Shown piece by piece: positions 31,479-39,905 of a stretch of 64,000 bases of DNA (positions are counted from its first letter, which is position 1; the number at the start of each line of letters is the position of its first letter). The stretch is from Varibaculum prostatecancerukia (GTDB lineage: Bacteria > Actinomycetota > Actinomycetes > Actinomycetales > Actinomycetaceae). Position numbers and translations under genes: made by a program. A model generated the notes under the pieces. The model was given only the letters and a program-made list of their open reading frames with translations, was not told the origin of the DNA and did not search any database. The stretch covers positions 930,001 to 994,000 of the forward strand of contig NZ_OW968402.1 of assembly GCF_943169825.2 (NCBI RefSeq), in the 5' to 3' direction.

Positions 31479-33177
31479 ATTATGGTCACCTGCGTTCAAG
31501 AAGGACGGCAAACCCCGCCCTGTCATCGACCTGCATGCCGGGTTGAACATCGTTGAAGGCGCAGACGAGGCACAAAACTCCATCGGCAAGTCCACGCTGC
31601 TACAGATCATCGATTTCGTTTACGCAGGAGGCGACTTCCTCAAATCCGACGCGGTACTTCTCCCGCAAGCCGTCGGCCACCACACCATCTACTTCTCACT
31701 TCACCTGTCTGGCAAAGATCACCATTTCAGTCGAACAACCGACCGACATGGTTTCGTCACCCGCTACCGCGACCCGATGTGGAAGCAGGCAGAAGAAGAA
31801 CTCAGCCTCTACGACTACCAGAGCTTTCTTCTTGAGCAGTACGCGCTGCAGCAGACGGGTGGGACATGGCGTGAACTCGTCGGCAGATTCAGCCGTTATG
31901 ATGAGCGAGACATAGCGTTGCTGGATCGGCCGTTGGCTGCTGCCGCTGGAGCGAGCGATACCGACGGAGCCAAAGCGTTACTGGAGCTTTTCGGTGCATA
32001 CGACGAGATCGAGCACCTTCAGTCTCGCTACGACCAGGTGAACAAAGAAGTCTCCACACTCAACGCCATGGCCAAGGGCAAGTACTCCAGCTACATCAAG
32101 CTCACTACGAAGAAAGAACGCGACACAGCTCAGCGAGAACTCCTTGAAGCGAGAATCGAAGCTAAACAACTGCGTACCCACGCCGACCTAGACTTATTCC
32201 AGACCGAGCAAAAGGCACGACAAGAACAAGCGCTCAAACGTGCGCGGATGCGTCCGCTGGTTCAAGAACTCGATGCAATCAATAGTCGCCTGGCCATCGT
32301 GGAGGCCACGCTTTCGGGCCAGACCCGCATCACCACCCGTGACCTTGAAGAGTTCTACGAATTCTTTCCCAACTCTAACCGAGAGTCTCTCGAAACGATC
32401 GAGTACTACCACCACCAGCTCACCGGTATTCTTGAAGAACAACTCCACGAACAGCAACGCCACTACCTCGCTCAGGTCACAAAATTGAAATTGGCCATCG
32501 ACAATTTCAAAGCGCAGATCTTGGCGTTGGGTGAATCAGTCTCACTCGATGATGAAACCTACGACCAATCCGCCCGAATACAGGCCCGAATCGACCGCCT
32601 CGATGAGCAAATCCGCACCTTCGACCATAACGAGGAACTCAAAGCTGAACGCAAGAAGCTCAAGCACGATATTGCCGAAGTTATCCCAAGACTCCTCGGG
32701 GAACTGACTGACACGATCAATGCTCAGATGAAAACCATCAACGATGCGCTCTACCCGAACAAGCATCGCAAGAGTCCGCTGTTTTCATTCAAGGCAGCAA
32801 CAAAAGGTGTGTCCTACAGCTTCGATCATAACGGCGATCGAGGATCGGGAGCCAAGGCCAAGAACCTCATAGTTTTCGACCTTGCTGTGCTCACCACCAC
32901 GCCGTTGCCGTTTGTCATTCACGACTCAGCAATCATCAAACCAGTGGCCTTCGCGCCGGTACGCGAACTACTCAACGTCTACGCCCACACTTCCGCCTTG
33001 ACTAGCGGAGCGCACGAACCCAAACAAGTGTTCTTCTCCTTCGACGCCACCAAGGCATACGGTACTGGAGCAGAACACACCGTTGCAGAAAACCAGATCA
33101 TTCACCTCGGCGAAGACGCCGAAGCGCTCTACGGATTCACATGGAATACCGAGGAAGAAGGAGAGCAAACAAAGTGA
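31468..33177 (+). CDS. ABC-3C ATPase, DUF2326
   Basis: 569 residues, an SMC/RecN-like ABC ATPase. GLNIVEGADEAQNSIGKSTL carries the Walker A (NSIGKST), a variant typical of DUF2326 proteins. About residues 180-420 are predicted coiled coil (dense E/K/Q/R repeats). The C-terminal DUF2326 domain contains KNLIVFDLAVLTTTPLPFVI and HDSAIIKPVAFAPVRELL, the Walker B/D-loop side. ABC-3C ATPases are proposed to detect foreign or damaged nucleic acid and gate an effector. Stop codon overlaps the XRE start (GTGA). Confidence 0.88.
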   Translation: MLTRLWSPAFKKDGKPRPVIDLHAGLNIVEGADEAQNSIGKSTLLQIIDFVYAGGDFLKSDAVLLPQAVGHHTIYFSLHLSGKDHHFSRTTDRHGFVTRYRDPMWKQAEEELSLYDYQSFLLEQYALQQTGGTWRELVGRFSRYDERDIALLDRPLAAAAGASDTDGAKALLELFGAYDEIEHLQSRYDQVNKEVSTLNAMAKGKYSSYIKLTTKKERDTAQRELLEARIEAKQLRTHADLDLFQTEQKARQEQALKRARMRPLVQELDAINSRLAIVEATLSGQTRITTRDLEEFYEFFPNSNRESLETIEYYHHQLTGILEEQLHEQQRHYLAQVTKLKLAIDNFKAQILALGESVSLDDETYDQSARIQARIDRLDEQIRTFDHNEELKAERKKLKHDIAEVIPRLLGELTDTINAQMKTINDALYPNKHRKSPLFSFKAATKGVSYSFDHNGDRGSGAKAKNLIVFDLAVLTTTPLPFVIHDSAIIKPVAFAPVRELLNVYAHTSALTSGAHEPKQVFFSFDATKAYGTGAEHTVAENQIIHLGEDAEALYGFTWNTEEEGEQTK

Positions 33178-33398
33178 CCATCACCTTCAAACCCTTATGG
33201 AAACTCCTCATCGACCGCGACATGACCCGCGAAGACCTACGGCACCAAACCAGGCTATCACCAGCGACCATCGCCAAGCTCGGACGTGATGGTAACGTCA
33301 CCACCGACGTGCTTGCCCGAATCTGTACCGCACTTGAGTGCGATGTTGCCGACATTTGTGCCGCAGTTGCGCTGAACGAGGACGGGGTCAATGACTAA
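33174..33398 (+). CDS. XRE-family regulator
   Basis: 74 residues from GTG 33174, with GGAGAG about 8 bases upstream; the in-frame ATG at 33141 lies inside the ATPase gene and has no ribosome site. A single Cro/CI-type helix-turn-helix: LLIDRDMTREDLRHQTRLSP, ATIAKLGRDGNVTTDVLARI, CTALECDVADI. It probably autoregulates the ABC-3C operon through the array at 30040-30103. It overlaps the next reading frame by 8 bases. Confidence 0.9.
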   Translation: MTITFKPLWKLLIDRDMTREDLRHQTRLSPATIAKLGRDGNVTTDVLARICTALECDVADICAAVALNEDGVND

Positions 33399-33456
33399 CA
33401 GCTTTGACTTCGGCCACGCGAACGCAGGACAACGTAAAGCAATCGAAACAACCATA
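33391..33456 (+). pseudogene. 5' fragment of a UvrD-like helicase
   Basis: The first ~20 codons, MTNSFDFGHANAGQRKAIET, match the start of UvrD/PcrA-type helicases (ANxGQRxAIxTTDGPVLIxAGPGTGKT), but the expected Walker A never arrives: after ETT the frame runs IMSTKPTADPSKG and on to 33726 without any helicase motif. The start overlaps the XRE gene, so the operon once continued into a helicase that was cut at about 33455. The match is short, so this is a moderate call. Confidence 0.5.
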
Positions 33457-33763
33457 ATGTCAACCAAACCTACAGCAGACCCTAGCAAAGGAAGACACAC
33501 TCAAGTCGAATGGCTCGAAAAACCCAGCCCACACCAATACACGTCAGCAACGGTTCCGCCCTGGCCAAGAATAGTCTTGGCGCGTTCAAGCCCCAAACGA
33601 TTTGCCCAGGGCTCTGATAATTACGTGATTTACTCGTCACAAGTTCCATTCTGCCCGACCAACACCAGCCAGGCAGTTAGAACTCTCTCATTTCAACTGG
33701 CCCTAATAATTGGGAGCAGGTCATGAATTGCAGTAGGGAAAGATGCCCCTGTATCAAAGTTAC
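33457..33763. other. Breakpoint region, no gene seen
   Basis: About 300 bases between the truncated helicase frame and the 3' end of the ABC exporter. No helicase sequence reappears in any frame and no transposase or repeat is evident. It marks the junction between the ABC-3C block and the AT-richer transporter block. Confidence 0.5.
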
Positions 33764-35623
33764 CTATGCGTAGCCTCTTTGCGCATGAAACATCTCAGAA
33801 TAAAACTGACAAGATGTGAGGAGGGTCTTATGATCGCCATTCCCAACCACTCGTCCGTTATCAAGTACGATAATCTTTTCAGCGTGGCAAATCGTCGTGA
33901 AACGGTGTGCTACGAGCAAGATAGTCAAGTTGTAGTCAATTTCATCCAACGCTTCGAACATTGCCTTCTCTGATACCGCATCGACAGAAGCAGTAGGTTC
34001 GTCCAGAACCAAAAGAGCAGGCTTTTTATATAAAGCCCGCGCAGTAGCTAAACGCTGCCACTGTCCAATAGATAATTGCCTACCACCTGCAAAACGTCTG
34101 CCAAGGACTGTGCTTAATCCTTCCGGTAGGATATCTCCCAAATGATCAAGCGAGACCATTCTTAAAGAGTGCTCAACATCCTCATAATCGATAAATGGGT
34201 CGAATTCCTTTCCCGAACCGAAAGCTACATTATCGCCCAGGGAACGTTCAAATTTGGCAAAGTCTTGAAAGAGAGCAGAAAAACAACTATATAGGGACTC
34301 TCTACTATACTGAGCTATATCGATGCCGTTTATTAAAATAACTCCACTAGAAGGCTCATAGAAACGTAGAAGCAATTTACATATTGTGGTCTTACCAGAA
34401 CCATTCAATCCGACAATCGCCGTAGTGGAACCTGCATCAACTTTAAACGAAACCCCGTTGAGAACGACCTGTTCCGTCCCTGGGTAGATAAAACTAACAT
34501 CCCTGAACTCTATCTCAATGCCCCTAGACTCTGTTATTGACAAAGTTTCATCCGAAAATTCGCGCGTACCCTCAAGAATCGGAGAGGGTTCCATCTCCAT
34601 CACGGCTACCCAGTTCGACACGTAGAGGAGATGTTGATATATACCTGTCAGACCCAGAAATGCAGCCAAAACTAATCCGTTCATCTGAGACGAAGCTGAA
34701 ATGAAACCAGCGAGTTCGCCTACTCGTCCATCGCTGGAAGCAAGAATTGTGGCAAAAATAATCGAACCCACATTTGCGCAAACTGAAATTAAACCAAGAG
34801 ATCCAGCCTTTGTTAAATTGAACCGAATTAGCAAAGCATCCTGCTTCAGAAAGCTACTCCTAAGCTTCGTATACTTGTCCTCAAACAATTCTGCAAGACG
34901 GAATACTTTAATTTCTTTTCTTGTTGAATCTGAGGTGAGTAAGGCTCTAAAGTATCCAGCAAGTCTGGATTTCGGTGCCCGTGCAAACTCAATATCATAC
35001 GCCTTTGTTTGCAGCTGAAACGTGGCGATAGCCGCTGGAATAGGAGCAACCAAAAGAACCAAAGCAATCCACAAGTTCCAGGCCGCAATGACGCTGACAA
35101 TACCACAGATGGAAATTACAGCCTGAACAGCTGAACGAGCAGCATCAAACAAAGAAAATATGTGTTCGCCAGTATTCGAATCAACACGCTGAATAGCATC
35201 ATAGGTTCGTGAACTCTCAAAATCTTGCACCTCTAGTGATCGAAGCTTACGAACGACATCAATGTCAGTCTTATAGGACAGTTTTAGTGTCAATTTATCG
35301 CCCGCATACTTAAGTAGGTTATCGAGTGCATAAGCACCAACGAGCGAGAAAGATAACTGTGCGAGTGCCCATATACTACTTTGGCTAAACCCTGTATTTA
35401 AATCGGCGATGTTCGAAACTAAGCTGCCTATGGCTGCCACTTGAACAGCAGGAAGTACGCCCCGTAGCAAGGTCATCGTAACAATAGCGAATAAAGCGTA
35501 CCGACCGGTACTATACAAAATAGTTATGGCTTTCTTAAAAGAAACACCAAGGGGGGCCGCGCGCATCCCAGCTGAAATTGACAAACCCTCAAGTTCGCTC
35601 GCAGTCTCTTCCAGATTATCCAT
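33764..35623 (-). CDS. ABC exporter, fused permease and ATPase (lantibiotic/RiPP type)
   Basis: 619 residues. The N-terminal ~330 residues are a six-helix exporter domain (AIVTMTLLRGVLPAVQVAAI, ICGIVSVIAAWNLWIALVLL are two of the segments). The ATPase has Walker A GLNGSGKTTICK, signature LSIGQWQRLATARALY and Walker B LLVLDEPTASVD. There is no N-terminal C39 peptidase, so it would not itself cut a leader. The SIGQWQRLA signature is frequent in actinobacterial lanthipeptide exporters. GGAGGAGGG precedes the ATG. Low GC compared with flanking genes. Confidence 0.88.
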   Translation of the reverse strand: MDNLEETASELEGLSISAGMRAAPLGVSFKKAITILYSTGRYALFAIVTMTLLRGVLPAVQVAAIGSLVSNIADLNTGFSQSSIWALAQLSFSLVGAYALDNLLKYAGDKLTLKLSYKTDIDVVRKLRSLEVQDFESSRTYDAIQRVDSNTGEHIFSLFDAARSAVQAVISICGIVSVIAAWNLWIALVLLVAPIPAAIATFQLQTKAYDIEFARAPKSRLAGYFRALLTSDSTRKEIKVFRLAELFEDKYTKLRSSFLKQDALLIRFNLTKAGSLGLISVCANVGSIIFATILASSDGRVGELAGFISASSQMNGLVLAAFLGLTGIYQHLLYVSNWVAVMEMEPSPILEGTREFSDETLSITESRGIEIEFRDVSFIYPGTEQVVLNGVSFKVDAGSTTAIVGLNGSGKTTICKLLLRFYEPSSGVILINGIDIAQYSRESLYSCFSALFQDFAKFERSLGDNVAFGSGKEFDPFIDYEDVEHSLRMVSLDHLGDILPEGLSTVLGRRFAGGRQLSIGQWQRLATARALYKKPALLVLDEPTASVDAVSEKAMFEALDEIDYNLTILLVAHRFTTICHAEKIIVLDNGRVVGNGDHKTLLTSCQFYSEMFHAQRGYA

Positions 35624-35768
35624 TCAAAAACTCCCTCCTCCGAAGTGCTTGACGCATTAGCCAGTAACAGCTATCTTCAAATGAACCACCTGAAGATCGA
35701 AGCCGATTAATATGCATATGCAACAGATCAAGCAGGATTTGTGCTACTTGATTACACTGGGTTCGCAT
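35616..35768 (-). CDS. 50-residue ORF coupled to the exporter
   Basis: MRTQCNQVAQILLDLLHMHI, then NRLRSSGGSFEDSCYWLMRQ, ending ALRRREFLNG. It is in the gap between permease and exporter, and its stop overlaps the exporter start codon by 8 bases, a coupling arrangement. It has two cysteines and a Gly-Gly at residues 27-28, but the sequence after Gly-Gly is Arg-rich and lacks a typical lantibiotic core. It could be a small accessory or immunity peptide, a bacteriocin-like precursor, or the tail of a lost gene. No clear ribosome site upstream. Confidence 0.4.
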   Translation of the reverse strand: MRTQCNQVAQILLDLLHMHINRLRSSGGSFEDSCYWLMRQALRRREFLNG

Positions 35769-35792
35769 CCAGTTTAGGCGATGCCCGTCGGC

Positions 35793-36548
35793 TTAAGCAT
35801 TTTTTGCCCCCACCCACGGCCTAAGAACACGCGTAAACAAAAGAAAAAGTAGCGTAATGCTTAAAAAGAAAACAACGTCAAGAAAAACTGAAGCCCACAA
35901 TTCCTCTCCACTATTTAAATCTACAATCCGAGCGGCTACTCCTCTTTGGACAACAAATGGAATCAACCGTTCAACAGCAGGCTGAAGTAATATTGAATAA
36001 AGAAGTATAGAAATTGTCGATAATACTCCATTATTAAACGCACGGCCTATTGCACAACCCAAGACGCTCACTGCAAGTGCTTCAACAAAAACAACAACTA
36101 TAATTTTAGGATTATAAAAAAGATCCATATTCCCTATAATTAGCAGCTCAAAATATGCAATAGCGACGTTACCTATTCCAAACAATCCATGAACTATTAG
36201 AGGCACAATATCCTCAAAAATAATTCCTTTATTAAGTACTACTCTACGTATCTCCTTGTCGAAATTATTACAATTAACTCCAGACATCCAACACGAAGAT
36301 AGAAGTACAACATAAACCAGAGAGGGCAAAAGCGAAGAAGGAGTAGCAGATATTTTTATCCCATTTATCTCTGCATCAGCACTAGATAACGACACAAAAA
36401 ACGGTACTATGAGCGCAGGTAACGCCAACGCAAACCAGTTTAAAGGTAAAGTTACAGTTGCTATCAAGTAGCTCCACAACGAACGCATCATCACCGACGC
36501 CTTCCCACAGCGAGTGCTATGTACCCTACCAAGGAAACAGCTATCCAC
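35793..36548 (-). CDS. ABC-2 type permease, LanG/LanE-like
   Basis: 251 residues with about six hydrophobic segments (SYLIATVTLPLNWFALALPA, FGIGNVAIAYFELLIIGN, VVFVEALAVSVLGCAIGRAF, VFFLSITLLFLLFTRVL). The overlap with the upstream permease (36491-36548) and the ATPase next to it give the layout of lantibiotic immunity transporters LanFEG. The start may be a later Met, such as MRSLWSYLIATVTLPLNW, since the first ~20 residues are read inside the preceding gene. Confidence 0.78.
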   Translation of the reverse strand: MDSCFLGRVHSTRCGKASVMMRSLWSYLIATVTLPLNWFALALPALIVPFFVSLSSADAEINGIKISATPSSLLPSLVYVVLLSSCWMSGVNCNNFDKEIRRVVLNKGIIFEDIVPLIVHGLFGIGNVAIAYFELLIIGNMDLFYNPKIIVVVFVEALAVSVLGCAIGRAFNNGVLSTISILLYSILLQPAVERLIPFVVQRGVAARIVDLNSGEELWASVFLDVVFFLSITLLFLLFTRVLRPWVGAKNA

Positions 36549-37270
36549 GATAAAAGTAGCACGACGGCACCGCTAATTGAGTATGGACCCTCAGCAGGAT
36601 CCCAAAACGCGAAGGACTTACCACCAATCAAAGGCAGAGAATTATGAAGAATAGGGATTGACTGAAGAATTCCTGAAAGGGATATAAAGAGCAATAAGAC
36701 AAAAACGATAACCGAAACAAATAGACGACGTGTTAACGCAGTCACAAACAACGCCAGCACAGAGAAAAGAATCGCAAAAACCGCAACACGGGTGAATACT
36801 ATAAACGCTGACAGAATTGATAAGGAAGCTTCATCCTTTAAATCGAGTTGTAGCACACAAACGACATAGTTCGCGATAGCAGCAACAAAAGCGGCTCCAA
36901 CAGCCCAAGATATTCCACATAGAATCGTACCTATTCGCCGCATGAGGAGAGATCTCGATACTAGTAAAACAGATTCATGTTCTCCATGCGCATACTCCAG
37001 ATTAAACAAGTAAGCAGCAGCTATTGGAATAAATATCACCGAAGCTTGATATACAGGACCAAGGTAGCCTTCCAAAAGAAGGTCAGAAATGGGTTTCTGA
37101 GCTAGTGAAGGGTCTAAATCATGTCCTGAAAGATCTCCAGACAAAATTGCATTCATTATCTCGCCATTTATTATTGAAAAAACAATACTTAATAGCAACA
37201 CAGGAATCATTGCAAGAAATGCCTCGCGCATAGACCAGAATCTAATAAATTCAGATCGGATATCACGCAT
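36491..37270 (-). CDS. ABC-2 type permease, LanE-like
   Basis: 259 residues, six predicted membrane segments (FLAMIPVLLLSIVFSIINGE, ILCGISWAVGAAFVAAIANY, AVFAILFSVLALFVTALTRR, VSVIVFVLLLFISLSGIL, VVLLLSWIAVSLVGYIAL). The large extracellular loop after the first segment is usual for bacteriocin-immunity permeases. It starts 4 bases after the ATPase gene. Confidence 0.8.
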   Translation of the reverse strand: MRDIRSEFIRFWSMREAFLAMIPVLLLSIVFSIINGEIMNAILSGDLSGHDLDPSLAQKPISDLLLEGYLGPVYQASVIFIPIAAAYLFNLEYAHGEHESVLLVSRSLLMRRIGTILCGISWAVGAAFVAAIANYVVCVLQLDLKDEASLSILSAFIVFTRVAVFAILFSVLALFVTALTRRLFVSVIVFVLLLFISLSGILQSIPILHNSLPLIGGKSFAFWDPAEGPYSISGAVVLLLSWIAVSLVGYIALAVGRRR

Positions 37271-37274
37271 CAGC

Positions 37275-37979
37275 TCACTCTCCTAAAGCCGACTGATTAA
37301 TGCGGAAGTACGCTTCTTCCAAAGAGCTATAGGCACCATGTAACTGATCTTGACTTAATTGCTCTACCACAGTACCTTCACGAAGAAATACAAATGATGT
37401 AGCTAGCTGTTCCAGCTCGTTCATCAAGTGACTCGTAATCAAAACAGTCTTCCCGGCTTCCACAAATTCCTTCAAGAGAATTCTTAGCCACAGTATTCCT
37501 TCTGGGTCAAGACCATTCACCGGTTCATCAAGCACCAAAACATCTGGGTCAGCCAATAATGCAGCGGCTATTCTTAACCGCTGTTTCATTCCCAATGAAA
37601 AACCTTTGATGCGACGTTTTGACGCCTTAGCTAGGCCAACCTGCTCAAGTGTATTAAAACACGTTCCTTTTGGGATTCCCTTCGCTGCGGCAACCCACAA
37701 CAATTGGTCAATTGCTCTTCTCGACGGGTGCGGAATCATTGTATCTAGCGAAACGCCAACCTCGTGCTCCAAGGAAAAAATAGAATAAGGTTTTCCATCA
37801 AAATGAGCCGTTCCAGAGGTTGCTGATTCTAGATTTAGCAGAATTCGCAAAAGCGTAGATTTTCCGGAACCATTCGGACCAACTAGGCTGACGATGGAAC
37901 CGTTGGGCACATCAAATGAGACATCACGCAGCGCCTGAGTCGCACCAAAAACCTTAGAAACGCTAGTAAAACTAATCAT
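37275..37979 (-). CDS. ABC transporter ATPase, LanF-like
   Basis: 234 residues. Walker A GPNGSGKSTLLRILLNLE, Q-loop region around VGVSLDTMIPHPSRRAID, signature FSLGMKQRLRIAAALL, Walker B VLVLDEPVNGLDPEG and H-loop TSHLMNELE. It drives the two permeases that follow. In lantibiotic producers such a set expels the bacteriocin from the membrane. No two-component regulator, precursor or LanB/C/M enzyme is seen nearby, so it may be immunity-only or a remnant. Confidence 0.88.
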   Translation of the reverse strand: MISFTSVSKVFGATQALRDVSFDVPNGSIVSLVGPNGSGKSTLLRILLNLESATSGTAHFDGKPYSIFSLEHEVGVSLDTMIPHPSRRAIDQLLWVAAAKGIPKGTCFNTLEQVGLAKASKRRIKGFSLGMKQRLRIAAALLADPDVLVLDEPVNGLDPEGILWLRILLKEFVEAGKTVLITSHLMNELEQLATSFVFLREGTVVEQLSQDQLHGAYSSLEEAYFRINQSALGE

Positions 37980-38797
37980 CGTTCGCTCCTACAGCACGGC
38001 TGATATGAAAATCTGTACGGTTTTTTACGCATGACACGCTTTGGCGTCACGCATCTTCACGATACTGCCACCACAGGAGCTGTGACAAGAGAAGGTGCCA
38101 GATTGATTAAGAGTGGAAAATTTCACATCCGGCAACCCTCGTTGCGAAAATACCCAAACATATTACGTTTCTCATCAGCGTCGCGCTTCGACCACAAGCT
38201 CTTGCTGCTCCTAAGAGTATGCAAACACTCGATATTAATTCCACGTTCTTGAGAGGTAAACCAGCACTCTGACGAAGCGACTCCATAGGCACTCTAGCGT
38301 GAGTTCTACCACGTAGTTCTAGCTACACCCCACTATCTGGGGTTAGCAGCCAAAAGCTCCTTGTAACGCGCCCTTGCAAATATATCTCGCTTTCGTCCCC
38401 ATCTCTTAGATATGTAACTTCAGCGGCCAAACGGGTCGAAGTACTCTACAACCGCACGCAGATCCACTCTTCCCAACGGTCACTCACCACTAGAATACGA
38501 ACTAAAGATTACATCTCCACAACTGGGATCAGCATGAGCTACCAACGGATTGCAAATAAGGCTCAAGCCAACATCTAATGAAGCCCGTACCTTTTAGCGC
38601 CAGCAACACTTTTTAGCGGCTACTCCCAGGCACGCACCCACTAGCTGAAATCAGCCTCAGGCGCATCACCTCGGCGACCCCCGCAGACGCATATAGACAA
38701 GCGAGTAAAATCCAGAAACCTGCGCTGACAAGCCAAACCGCCCCTCCGCGCAACATAAAAATAGGACGCTCACTTTGTATCAAAATGAGCGTCTAAA
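37980..38797. other. 818-base gap between transporter cluster and ssrA
   Basis: No well-supported gene. On the minus strand a 33-codon frame at 38025-38126 (GTG start) is rich in Ser, Thr and Cys (GTFSCHSSCGGSIVK) and could be a decayed or unusual bacteriocin core; it has no recognised leader. Longer frames at 38031-38252 (+) and 38107-38292 (-) have no ribosome site or family match. The segment next to ssrA contains the ssrA terminator and may include decayed element ends. Confidence 0.4.
38765..38793 (-). terminator. ssrA terminator
   Basis: GACGCTCA (38765-38772) pairs with TGAGCGTC (38786-38793). On the minus strand the stem is followed by CTATTTTTATG. It starts 5 bases past the ssrA CCA end. 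Confidence 0.85.
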
Positions 38798-39176
38798 TGG
38801 TGGAGCCGCGGGGAATCGAACCCCGGTCCAACTGGTACTCCTGCATTCTTCTCCGTGCGCAGTTTGCCTGAGCTTTTTCTCAGCCTGAATCTACTTGGCA
38901 AACTAGAGATTCTATAGGCTCAGTCACTGTAAAGTGTCGCTGCAATCCCATTGACGAAAACTGCAGCCAGTGGCTCCTGAAAAACGACGCCAGGAACCGA
39001 GGTAGAAGCACCCTCGGAGCTGACGGACTTTTAAAGGCTCTGCTTAAGCAGCTAGAGCGAAGTCAGTGCGGTTATGTTTAGCACTTATTGTTTTGTGAAG
39101 GACGTTAGCGAGATGACTTCACATTCTCGGCACGCTTCTCTGCAACCAATACCAGCTGTCGAAACCGATCGACCCC
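38798..39176 (-). ncRNA. ssrA: Transfer-messenger RNA (tmRNA)
   Basis: 379 bases. The 3' end has a T-arm (GGTTCGATTCC) and GGCTCCACCA; the 5' end GGGGTCGATCGGTTTCGACA pairs with it to form the acceptor stem (GGGGTCG with CGGCTCC, one wobble pair at each of two positions). The tag reading frame at 39044-39082 encodes AKHNRTDFALAA followed by TAA, the actinobacterial style of tag. tmRNA rescues stalled ribosomes and marks the product for proteolysis. The 3' end is a classic integration site, and accessory DNA lies directly beyond it. Confidence 0.96.
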
Positions 39177-39440
39177 TATTAAGTTGAAAAACAACCGGCG
39201 CGAACGCCATCTACAATTGTCGAAAATTTTTCCCCAATAGTCAATAGGTGCGGTAATACCTCACATTTTCGAGGCCGATGATCCCCAGCTCCACGAGCTC
39301 TTCAATAAAACTCTACACAGTGCGCCCCAAGAACTGAATCACCGTCTGTACCTAGCTATGCTTTCGCGCTTAGCAAATATCTACGTCTCAGCGCTGCTAA
39401 TTTCCACAGCTAGCCACGATTTTTAGCTACTTAGCCTAAG
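39177..39440. other. ssrA promoter region
   Basis: About 260 bases between the divergent ssrA and DUF3039 genes; AT-rich, no gene seen. It should hold both promoters, but no convincing consensus pair could be fixed. Confidence 0.4.
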
Positions 39441-39455
39441 ATGGAGGGTATGGAT

Positions 39456-39764
39456 ATGCGCAGCGGTTTATCAGATCCAGACAGTGGGCAGAGTGAGGGC
39501 GGCCTGGGAGTTCTGGAGCGTCCGGAAACTCGCCGGCAAGAGCCCGGGGACAAAGACCGTTATGCGCATTATGTTTCGGCGCACCGCCTAGCAGCTTCGC
39601 GCCTGACTGGACAGCCAGTAGTCGCCCTTTGCGGCAAGGTGTGGGTTCCCACCCGCGAGGTTCGTAATCACCCAATATGCCCGCGCTGCGTAGAAATCAA
39701 GAAAGAAATGGATGCCTCCGGCGGTCCCGACTGGCCATTCCGCGGTCCGGGAGGATCCCGCTAA
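39456..39764 (+). CDS. DUF3039 zinc-ribbon protein
   Basis: About 102 residues from the ATG at 39456, which has GGAGGG 7 bases upstream (the ATG at 39441 precedes that site). The core VVALCGKVWVPTREVRNHPI followed by CPRCVEIKK is the DUF3039 signature, with cysteines suited to zinc binding. The family is almost confined to actinobacteria; function unknown. The end (GPDWPFRGPGG) is also typical. Confidence 0.85.
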   Translation: MRSGLSDPDSGQSEGGLGVLERPETRRQEPGDKDRYAHYVSAHRLAASRLTGQPVVALCGKVWVPTREVRNHPICPRCVEIKKEMDASGGPDWPFRGPGGSR

Positions 39765-39864
39765 AACCTTATTGCCAGGTATCACCGCGTACTGTCCCCA
39801 GAAAACGCCGGCTAACGATTCCTAAACTATGAGGGCGCGAAGGCCTAGTACACCCAACCTCCAA

Positions 39865-39885
39865 GGCTCGGTGGTCTTCCGAGCC
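39865..39885. terminator. Possible bidirectional hairpin between DUF3039 and pncB genes
   Basis: GGCTCGG (39865-39871) pairs with CCGAGCC (39879-39885) between the convergent genes. There is no clear U-tract, so termination is uncertain. Confidence 0.4.
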
Positions 39886-39905
39886 CGCTACTCAGCAATA
39901 ACCGG

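Noticed and set aside
33391-33726. 111-codon frame as an intact gene
   Set aside because: Only the first ~20 residues resemble a protein family; the rest is out-of-context sequence after a breakpoint.
38107-38292. 61-codon minus-strand frame as a bacteriocin precursor
   Set aside because: No leader-like or core-like organisation and no ribosome site; a different frame nearby is the better, though weak, candidate.
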